Under the pieces are notes generated by a model that was given only the letters and a program-made list of their open reading frames with translations, searched no databases and was not told the DNA's origin. Shown piece after piece: positions 13,868 through 19,306 of a stretch of DNA of 19,306 nt (position 1 is the first letter of the stretch; each line of letters starts with the position of its first letter). Origin of the DNA: JACMLD01 sp039915085 (GTDB lineage Bacteria; Bacteroidota; Bacteroidia; Chitinophagales; Chitinophagaceae); assembly GCA_039915085.1 (NCBI GenBank), contig JBDSOC010000161.1, positions 1-19,306 on the forward strand. Reading direction: 5' to 3'. The translations under genes were made by a program, and so were the position numbers.

Positions 13868-15496
13868 ATGAAAAAAATTTGTATCGTTCTGTGTATAGCC
13901 GGCCAGTTGTTATCAGTTGCTTATGGTCAGTCTGCCGCTGATACAATACCGCCGCGGGTGCAAACTGCTAATGGTATAGTGGAAGGTTTGAATGAATCGG
14001 GCATCCGCAGTTTTAAAGGAATACCATTTGCTCAACCGCCAGTGGGTAACCTTCGCTGGAAAGAGCCTCTGCCAGTAAAAAACTGGGAAGGTGTACGAAA
14101 GGCTGATAAATTCGGTGCCCGCGCCATGCAACTGCCTCTTTTTGGCGATATGAATTTCCGATCAAATGGTATGAGCGAGGATTGCCTTTACCTGAATATC
14201 TGGACACCCGCACAATCAAATACAGAGCGCCTTCCCGTACTGGTTTATTTTTATGGCGGCGGTTTTGTTGCCGGGGATGGTTCAGAGCCGAGATATGAAG
14301 GGCCGAGTCTGGCACGCCGGGGTATGGTAACAATAACTGTCAATTACCGTCTGAGCATTTTTGGATTTTTTGCCCATCCTGAACTGACACAGGAATCCCC
14401 ACATCATGCATCGGGCAATTATGGCCTGATGGATCAGAGCGCTGCACTGCATTGGGTACAACAAAACATCGCAGCATTTGGTGGCGATCCAAAAAAAATA
14501 ACGATTGGTGGTGAATCGGCAGGGTCCTTTGCCGTTAGTGCGTTAATGGCTTCTCCCCTTTCCAGGAATATCATAGCAGGTGCCATTGGCGAAAGCGGTT
14601 CATTGCTGGGGGCTCATTCAACTGTTACTCTCTCTGAAGGCGAACAATCCGGTATTAAGTTTGCCAGCAGCATTAGCGCAAGTACACTGGCTGCTCTTCG
14701 TTCCATGCCGGCTGAAGAGATATTGAAGGCAACATCAAAACCAGGTTATGGCCGTTTCCCTGTAACGGTAGATGGATATTTTTTTCCAAAATCACCTGTC
14801 GGCATTTACGCGGCGGGAGAACAGGCCCATGTGCCATTGCTTGCAGGCTGGAATTCAATGGAAGGCAGCGCCAGTTCCATTACCGGCGCAGAATTAACAG
14901 TGGCAAGTTTCACAAGCGCCGTTCAAAAATTATATGGCGATCAGGCACCGGAAATATTGAAGGTTTACCAGGTATCAACAGATCAGGATGTGCAGCAGGT
15001 AGCTACAGATCTTGCCAGCGACCGCTTCATTGGTTTCAGTACATGGAAATGGTCGGACCTGCATGGCAAAACAGGAAAGAGCCCGGTATACCGTTACCTG
15101 TATGAACGCCCAAGACCGGTTATGCGCCAGGAGATGGGCAATGTAACCGCCGGCCTGGCGGGTGGCATAATTAAAACCACAGACTCAACTGTTAAAAAAC
15201 CACCTGCGGCTATTGGCGCGGTGCATTCAGCTGAAATTGAATATGCCTTGGGCAACCTGCCTACCAATCGTGTATTTGACTGGCAGCCACAGGATTTTTG
15301 GGTATCTGAAATAATGGAAACTTTCTTTGCCAATTTTATTAAAACCGGCAATCCAAATGGTACAGGCGTACCTGCATGGCCAGCGGTTAAACCGAATGCC
15401 CCGGCACTTGTTATGCATATTAATGTACACACCAGAGTTGAAACAGAAAAAAATCGCCCGCGCTATTTACTTTTAGATGGATTACCCGTGAAATAA
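13868..15496 (+). CDS. Secreted type-B carboxylesterase/lipase family protein
   Basis: This 542-residue alpha/beta hydrolase has a cleavable signal peptide (MKKICIVLCIAGQLLSVAYG, cleavage before QSAAD), so it acts in the periplasm or outside the cell. Family marks run in order: VEGLNESGIRSFKGIPFAQPPVGNLRW, the EDCLYLNIWTPA signature, the oxyanion-hole loop YFYGGGF, and the nucleophile elbow GGESAGS with Ser217. The triad is probably completed by Glu332 (WNSMEGSAS) and His453 (GAVHSAEIEYALG). These positions follow the usual Ser-Glu-His order of type-B carboxylesterases, which hydrolyse ester bonds of small or aromatic esters. The natural substrate is unknown. It stands alone with its own -7 box; a small hairpin (CAATC-TTTT-GATTG, 15530-15543) follows the stop by 33 bp. 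Confidence 0.95.
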   Translation: MKKICIVLCIAGQLLSVAYGQSAADTIPPRVQTANGIVEGLNESGIRSFKGIPFAQPPVGNLRWKEPLPVKNWEGVRKADKFGARAMQLPLFGDMNFRSNGMSEDCLYLNIWTPAQSNTERLPVLVYFYGGGFVAGDGSEPRYEGPSLARRGMVTITVNYRLSIFGFFAHPELTQESPHHASGNYGLMDQSAALHWVQQNIAAFGGDPKKITIGGESAGSFAVSALMASPLSRNIIAGAIGESGSLLGAHSTVTLSEGEQSGIKFASSISASTLAALRSMPAEEILKATSKPGYGRFPVTVDGYFFPKSPVGIYAAGEQAHVPLLAGWNSMEGSASSITGAELTVASFTSAVQKLYGDQAPEILKVYQVSTDQDVQQVATDLASDRFIGFSTWKWSDLHGKTGKSPVYRYLYERPRPVMRQEMGNVTAGLAGGIIKTTDSTVKKPPAAIGAVHSAEIEYALGNLPTNRVFDWQPQDFWVSEIMETFFANFIKTGNPNGTGVPAWPAVKPNAPALVMHINVHTRVETEKNRPRYLLLDGLPVK

Positions 15497-15642
15497 AGGA
15501 TAGAAAAAATGGAACTTGGATTTTTATAGCAATCTTTTGATTGAAGCAAAAGGTGCAGAGGGCTAATAATTGTTCCGGGGGGGCCATTAAAAATTATAAC
15601 AATAAACGCCCGGGAGAGGATGTATAATCGCGGGGTGAATAA

Positions 15643-15655
15643 AGGAGGATCTCCT
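15643..15655 (-). terminator. Weak hairpin downstream of the Nudix gene
   Basis: On the minus strand AGGAG-ATC-CTCCT is a perfect 5-bp stem with a 3-nt loop, starting 19 bp after the Nudix stop and followed by TTTATT. The stem is short but GC-rich and the T-tract is partial, so this is a weak terminator candidate. Confidence 0.35.
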
Positions 15656-15674
15656 GGCGCAGCAAAAAAAGTAT

Positions 15675-16133
15675 CTACAGCAGTTCTTTAACCATATCTG
15701 CTACTATTTTATCTATTGGCAGGGTAACCGCTGCTGCTGAAAAATCATTCCAGTCAATAAAGCGAAAGGTTTCTGCCTCAAGATTTTTTTCATATACCTT
15801 TTTCTCGCGTTCATCAAAATCGAAAGGTTTGGTACGCAATGGTGCCGTAATAGGTTCCATCGCCCTGGCAAAATAATAAATGGCGATTATCTGGTCCGCC
15901 GGGTTAAACGCACTCATCTGGTAATAATCTGTTGTATAAATATGTGCCCCCACTTCTACCTGCAGGCTCATTTCTTCCATAAATTCACGCTTGAGACAAT
16001 CCCTGGTTCCTTCTCCCAGTTCCAGGCCGCCGCCGGGAAATTTGGTGTAATAATTTCCGCGTATGTGCTCATCGCTTACTAGTACTTGTTTATTTTGGTT
16101 CAATAAAATGCCGTAGACTCTTATTGTAAACAT
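15675..16133 (-). CDS. Nudix hydrolase
   Basis: This 152-residue cytosolic Nudix protein hydrolyses a nucleoside diphosphate linked to another moiety, using divalent cations. The Nudix box runs from Gly35 to Leu57: G-x5-Glu41-x7-Arg49-Glu50-Phe-Met-Glu53-Glu54-Met-Ser56-Leu. The metal-binding glutamates are all present, but Ser56 replaces the conserved Gly of the REUxEExGU pattern. Its start codon lies one base after the stop of corA, so the two are one transcript with probable translational coupling. Pairing with a Mg2+ channel is plausible because Nudix enzymes need Mg2+ or Mn2+, but a functional link is inference. The substrate cannot be assigned. Confidence 0.92.
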   Translation of the reverse strand: MFTIRVYGILLNQNKQVLVSDEHIRGNYYTKFPGGGLELGEGTRDCLKREFMEEMSLQVEVGAHIYTTDYYQMSAFNPADQIIAIYYFARAMEPITAPLRTKPFDFDEREKKVYEKNLEAETFRFIDWNDFSAAAVTLPIDKIVADMVKELL

Positions 16134-16134
16134 A

Positions 16135-17073
16135 TTAAAACCATTTTTTCTTCATAAAATACCAGCTGATAACAATGGATATGGCAACTGATAATATGAG
16201 CGGTATATAAAAAGCATGGGGTGAAGCGGAATAAGGTATAGGCACGTTCATCCCATAGATACCTGTTACCAAAGCGGGCAATGAAATAATAATGGTAATA
16301 GAAGTAAGGCGTTTCAGTACATTATTCATGTTATTATTAATGATGCTGGCAAAAGCATCCAGCGTACTGCTTAGTATATTGGTATAAATATTTGCCATCT
16401 CAAGTCCTTGTGAAATATCTACCACCAGGTCTTCCAGGAATTCTTTTTCTTCTTCGTTCAGGCCCAGGAAATTGGTACGCGCTATTTTCATCAGCAGTAT
16501 TTCATTGCTGCGCAGGGCGGTTACAAAATACACCAGGCTTTTCTGAATCTTCATCAGTTCCAGCAGTTCTTCATTACGGTTGCTGGCATATAGTTTCTGT
16601 TCCATTATATTACGGCGCTGGTTAATTTCTTTCAGCGACTCCATATAAGTCTGGGTGATTTTTTCAAAAATTTTGAGCACCATCATCTTCCGGTTGTCCG
16701 GGTGGCGGTTTTGAAAAGTATTAAGGAATTTTTTTATAGCACCGTTTTCAAAAGAATTTACAGTTACTATTTGGTTATGGGTAAGAATAATGCAAATAGG
16801 GATGGTAATATAATAAGCATCGCTTTCATTAAAAGAATTGTTTTCTGTGGGTGTTTTAATAACGATCAATTTTACGTTATCATCCTCTTCAAAACGGCTG
16901 CGTTCATCAATATCAAGTGAATCGGCTAAAAAATCACGTGGAATTTCAAGTGCAGCAGACAATGAAGAAAATTCTTCCTGTTTAAGTGGTGGCAATACGT
17001 TTACCCAGGCGCCGGCATCGGGCTTGTCTATAGAAACTGTCTTATAATCAATATTTTTAAAGTACTGGATCAC
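16135..17073 (-). CDS. corA: CorA-family divalent cation (Mg2+) channel
   Basis: This 312-residue protein has the CorA build: a large cytoplasmic N-terminal funnel with long helices (for example YMESLKEINQRRNIMEQKLY) and two C-terminal membrane helices. The signature Gly274-Met275-Asn276 (GIYGMNVP) closes the first helix, and a basic tail (YFMKKKWF) follows the second. CorA channels form pentamers that let Mg2+, and sometimes Co2+ or Ni2+, into the cell. The start codon is GTG: no in-frame ATG is found between it and the upstream stop, and alignment with the family start supports it. The Nudix gene follows after one base. The 189 bp upstream show no clear promoter. The family also includes Zn2+ exporters (ZntB), so the ion is likely but not proven. 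Confidence 0.92.
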   Translation of the reverse strand: MIQYFKNIDYKTVSIDKPDAGAWVNVLPPLKQEEFSSLSAALEIPRDFLADSLDIDERSRFEEDDNVKLIVIKTPTENNSFNESDAYYITIPICIILTHNQIVTVNSFENGAIKKFLNTFQNRHPDNRKMMVLKIFEKITQTYMESLKEINQRRNIMEQKLYASNRNEELLELMKIQKSLVYFVTALRSNEILLMKIARTNFLGLNEEEKEFLEDLVVDISQGLEMANIYTNILSSTLDAFASIINNNMNNVLKRLTSITIIISLPALVTGIYGMNVPIPYSASPHAFYIPLILSVAISIVISWYFMKKKWF

Positions 17074-17262
17074 GGTTTTTTCAATACGGTTTAATGTCTG
17101 ATTTGGGGATGCCTGATTTCTTTCAATGCAACATACACTATTAATTCAGACTCTTCAATATTCTTTAAAAATCAATTTTAAAAAATGCAACGATTGTGTA
17201 ATGCGGTTTGGAGAGTAATCGTTTTGGCTGGCAGTTAAAGGTTAATAGCTGGCAGCTTTTCT

Positions 17263-18045
17263 TCACACTTCTACATCACCTTCATATACTTTTTCTGCAG
17301 GTCCGCAAAGAAAGATATTAATATAATTATCATCGTTCAACCGGTCATATTCTACCGTTAGTTTACCGCCTTTGGTTATTACCGTAACATCATTATAGCC
17401 GTTTTCATTATGATAACAAACCAGTGCAGACGCGGTAACACCGGTACCACAGCTAAATGTTTCATCTTCTACTCCGCGTTCATACGTGCGTACAATAATT
17501 TCATAATCGCTTTTTTGCTGTACAAAATTTACATTGATACCTTTTGCAGCAAATTCTTCGCTGTATCGTATATCATGTCCTCTTTTGTATACATCATAAT
17601 TCATTACATCGCTGATCATTTTCACATAATGCGGCGAACCCGTATCCAGTAAAAAATCAGTACCGTATTCTGCAATCTTTGTAACATCCTTCATTTTTAA
17701 ACTTACGGTGCCATCAGTATCTATTTCTGCATCGTGCGGGCCGTCTGATGCAATAAAATGATAGAGGTTTTTGTAAATGCCAATATGTGATGCAAATTTA
17801 ACCAGGCACCGGCCGCCATTACCACACATACTGCCTTCACCCCCGTCAGCATTGAAGTATTTCATCTCAAAATCATATCCTGCTTTGGTATTAAGCATCA
17901 TAAGACCGTCGGCGCCAATTCCAAAACGACGGTCACAGATATGTTTAACCTGTTCATTGGTAATGGTATTGTACTGACCACTGCGGTTATCAAGTATTAC
18001 AAAATCATTTCCTGTACCCTGGTATTTGTGAAAGTGTATTTTCAT
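17263..18045 (-). CDS. dapF: Diaminopimelate epimerase
   Basis: This 260-residue enzyme interconverts LL- and meso-diaminopimelate in the lysine and peptidoglycan precursor pathway, in the cytosol, without cofactor. Both active-site cysteines are present: Cys74 in NADGGEGSMCGNGGRC and Cys199 in FSCGTGVTASA. The N-terminal FHKYQGTGNDFVILDNR and RRFGIGADG motifs are typical. I start it at the ATG at 18045 because family proteins begin directly with this strand and AGGGG-rich sequence precedes it. A longer frame starting at 18114 would add 23 residues unlike any DapF N-terminus. It lies 116 bp downstream of a phosphorylase gene on the same strand, with a hairpin in between, so it may have its own promoter. 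Confidence 0.96.
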   Translation of the reverse strand: MKIHFHKYQGTGNDFVILDNRSGQYNTITNEQVKHICDRRFGIGADGLMMLNTKAGYDFEMKYFNADGGEGSMCGNGGRCLVKFASHIGIYKNLYHFIASDGPHDAEIDTDGTVSLKMKDVTKIAEYGTDFLLDTGSPHYVKMISDVMNYDVYKRGHDIRYSEEFAAKGINVNFVQQKSDYEIIVRTYERGVEDETFSCGTGVTASALVCYHNENGYNDVTVITKGGKLTVEYDRLNDDNYINIFLCGPAEKVYEGDVEV

Positions 18046-18112
18046 GCCCCTGACCCCTAACGGGGAATTTATGAGTTTACTAACTGAAATAATAATTATT
18101 ACAAAGTGCGGC

Positions 18113-18146
18113 ATTAATAATCATTTAATACCAGCACATTATTAAT
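18113..18146 (-). terminator. Hairpin between the phosphorylase gene and dapF
   Basis: The 9-base arms at 18113-18121 (ATTAATAAT) and 18138-18146 (ATTATTAAT) are perfect inverted repeats separated by 16 bases. They lie 15 bp after the phosphorylase stop on the minus strand. The stem is all A/T and the loop long, so it is only a weak candidate for a transcript end or processing site. Confidence 0.3.
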
Positions 18147-18161
18147 TTACGCTAAAATTAA

Positions 18162-19037
18162 CTACAAACGGCTAACTATCTCCAGCGTGGAGATAATAAG
18201 TTTGTCCATGGTTTTGCCTGCATCTTTAGAAAATTGTCTTTCTACCCGGTTGGCAACAATAGCGCTCAGGCTAAGGCACTGATGGCCCAATAGTTTACCC
18301 AGCCCGTAAATACCGGCGGTTTCCATTTCAAAATTACTGATGCGGTGCTGGCCAAAACTGAATTCAGTCAGACTGTCCACAAGGTTTGGACTGCTTAAAC
18401 CCAGCCGGAGCACACGACCCTGCGGACCATAAAAGCCCGGGCAGGTAACCGTTATACCATGATGGAAACCGGTAACAAAATGTTTGAGCAGGGCGCTGCC
18501 GGCGCCACTGATATATGGTTGGGAAAAGTTATTGTGCAACTGAGTTTGTGTAATAAAAGAATGCAGTAATTGCTTGTCTTCATTATTGTGTTCAATGCGG
18601 TAAAAATTCAGGAGATTATCAATGCCAAGGCCATGTGTAGACGCCACGCAGCTGTCTACAGGTATATCTTTTTGCAAGGAACCAGATGTACCAACGCGGA
18701 TGATATTCAATGATGTTAACTGCGGTTTAATGGTCCTGGTTTCAAAATCAATGTTTACGAGCGCATCCAGTTCATTTAATACAATATCTATATTATCTGT
18801 GCCGATGCCGGTAGAAACAACAGATATGCGTTTGCCACCCGAATAGCCCGTATGGGTTACAAATTCGCGGTGCTGGTTTTTATATTCAATTTTGTCGAAA
18901 TACTTGCTCACGGCGGCTACGCGATCCGGGTCACCAACAGTAATAATAGTAGTGGCGAGTTCTTCAGGACGGGTAGCCAGATGGTAGACCGCGCCCCGAT
19001 CGTTGATAATGAGTTCGGACTCAGCAATTCTTTGCAT
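18162..19037 (-). CDS. Nucleoside phosphorylase (uridine phosphorylase-like)
   Basis: This 291-residue cytosolic enzyme of the PNP/UDP phosphorylase family 1 cleaves a nucleoside with phosphate into base and (deoxy)ribose-1-phosphate for salvage. Visible family blocks are TVGDPDRV (35-40, phosphate-binding start), VVSTGIGTDNIDIVLNEL (75-82 core), IIRVGTSGSLQ (113-121), CPGFYGPQGR and NFEMETAGIYGLG, where Glu237-Met238-Glu239 is the ribose-binding motif. The GDPDRV and EMETAG patterns fit uridine phosphorylase more than trimeric PNP, but base specificity cannot be fixed. The gene is transcribed toward dapF and away from the tRNA-Cys gene. Its N-terminus (MQRIAESELIINDRGAVYHL) fits the family start. 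Confidence 0.9.
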   Translation of the reverse strand: MQRIAESELIINDRGAVYHLATRPEELATTIITVGDPDRVAAVSKYFDKIEYKNQHREFVTHTGYSGGKRISVVSTGIGTDNIDIVLNELDALVNIDFETRTIKPQLTSLNIIRVGTSGSLQKDIPVDSCVASTHGLGIDNLLNFYRIEHNNEDKQLLHSFITQTQLHNNFSQPYISGAGSALLKHFVTGFHHGITVTCPGFYGPQGRVLRLGLSSPNLVDSLTEFSFGQHRISNFEMETAGIYGLGKLLGHQCLSLSAIVANRVERQFSKDAGKTMDKLIISTLEIVSRL

Positions 19038-19100
19038 GTGGAATTTTATTTGAGCGGGCTAAGTTCCCGTTTTTTTAACCATTCTTCATCAAAAACTTCC

Positions 19101-19108
19101 TATTTTTG
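19101..19108 (+). promoter_or_regulatory. -7 promoter box of the tRNA-Cys gene
   Basis: TATTTTTG fits TAnnTTTG and lies 14 bp before the mature tRNA 5' end, the spacing expected if transcription starts a few bases upstream of the tRNA. A clear -33 TTG is not seen at the right distance. Confidence 0.6.
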
Positions 19109-19122
19109 CCCTGCGAAAAAAT

Positions 19123-19193
19123 GGTCCTGTGGCCGAGTGGCTAGGCAAAGCTCTGCAAAAGCTTCTACAGCGGTTCGAATCCGCTCGGGACCT
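19123..19193 (+). tRNA. tRNA-Cys (anticodon GCA)
   Basis: The 71-nt sequence folds as a complete cloverleaf. The acceptor stem GGTCCTG pairs with CGGGACC (one G-U pair), with T as discriminator. The D stem is GCC/GGC, the anticodon stem AAGCT/AGCTT closes the loop CTGCAAA with anticodon GCA, and the T arm is AGCGG-TTCGAAT-CCGCT. The variable loop is short. U73 as discriminator and GCA as anticodon are both cysteine identity elements. CCA is not encoded (TCCC follows), so the 3' end must be added by the nucleotidyltransferase. A -7 box precedes it and a strong terminator follows within 8 bases. Confidence 0.96.
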
Positions 19194-19197
19194 CCCA

Positions 19198-19236
19198 AGT
19201 AAGGATCGCCATTAATGCGATCCTTATTTATTTTTA
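19198..19236 (+). terminator. Intrinsic terminator after tRNA-Cys
   Basis: AAGGATCGC (19201-19209) pairs perfectly with GCGATCCTT (19217-19225) around a 7-base loop, and the stem extends outward to about 12 pairs (19198 with 19228) including one G-U. ATTTATTTTT follows, a good U-tract. It ends the single-gene tRNA transcript. Confidence 0.85.
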
Positions 19237-19254
19237 CTCCTTTTTACACTTAAG

Positions 19255-19284
19255 TAGCTGTTTTTCAGATTTTTATAACAGCTA
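19255..19284. repeat. 8-bp inverted repeat near the window end
   Basis: TAGCTGTT and AACAGCTA are perfect inverted repeats 14 bases apart, downstream of the tRNA terminator. The flanks show no U-tract in the right place on either strand. It may be part of a feature that continues beyond the window. Confidence 0.3.
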
Positions 19285-19306
19285 AAAAATTACGCCTCCT
19301 TCTACC

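Noticed and set aside
14013..14333. 106-codon minus-strand frame inside the carboxylesterase gene
   Set aside because: It is antisense to strongly conserved esterase motifs and has no family features.
17227..17260. Repeated GCTGGCAG (twice within about 30 bp) downstream of dapF
   Set aside because: Two copies of an 8-mer are too little to call a repeat array or CRISPR, and the arms do not form a good terminator.
18046..18114. Longer N-terminus for dapF starting at 18114
   Set aside because: The extra 23 residues (MPHFVIIIISVSKLINSPLG...) do not fit the DapF family, which starts at MKIHFHKYQGTGNDF; the region also holds short palindromes typical of non-coding DNA.
18852..19202. 116-codon plus-strand frame running through the tRNA-Cys gene
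   Set aside because: It is antisense to the conserved phosphorylase N-terminus and reads through a complete tRNA, so it cannot be a real gene.

Overview
The window looks like a chromosomal segment of a Bacteroidota species, most likely from the Chitinophagaceae/Sphingobacteriia side. The evidence is a SusC/SusD outer-membrane pair, a LytS-type histidine kinase with a LytTR regulator, a short Crp/Fnr regulator of the Bacteroidota type, AT-rich intergenic DNA with little Shine-Dalgarno signal, and several -7 boxes fitting the Bacteroidota consensus TAnnTTTG. The genus is inferred from gene style only.

Layout. Positions 1-937 (+) hold the tail of a GMC oxidoreductase and a Crp/Fnr regulator 7 bp downstream. 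Positions 995-1348 (+) encode a small nucleoside-deoxyribosyltransferase-like protein (DUF4406 type). Positions 1349-1753 lack an intact gene but contain the C-terminal remnant of a VOC/glyoxalase gene on the minus strand. At 1754-2053 (+) is a small secreted Cys/His protein followed by a very long hairpin (2062-2114). At 2321-3652 (+) is an alpha-ketoglutarate permease-like MFS transporter. At 3939-8689 (+) is a susC-susD operon with no linked hydrolase, then a small membrane protein (8844-9368). At 9497-11273 (+) is an overlapping histidine kinase/LytTR regulator pair. On the minus strand, 12458-11299 is an ECF sigma factor followed by a membrane protein. At 12746-13654 (+) is a PfkB sugar kinase, and at 13868-15496 (+) a secreted type-B carboxylesterase. 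The rest is mostly on the minus strand: corA then a Nudix hydrolase (17073-15675), dapF (18045-17263) and a nucleoside phosphorylase (19037-18162). The window ends with tRNA-Cys (+) and a strong intrinsic terminator.

The genes form several short, independent units, with no large single pathway. Envelope uptake (SusCD, KgtP-like, CorA), signalling (LytS/LytTR, ECF sigma, Crp/Fnr) and housekeeping (dapF, phosphorylase, Nudix, tRNA) are interleaved. I see no transposase, CRISPR array, phage gene, toxin-antitoxin pair or recognisable defence system, and no convincing new multi-gene system. The signals most worth following are at small scale: the 25-bp hairpin at 2062-2114, the VOC remnant, perfect dyads upstream of the sigma factor, kinase and pfkB genes, and two proteins of unknown function (1754-2053 and the sigma-linked membrane protein).
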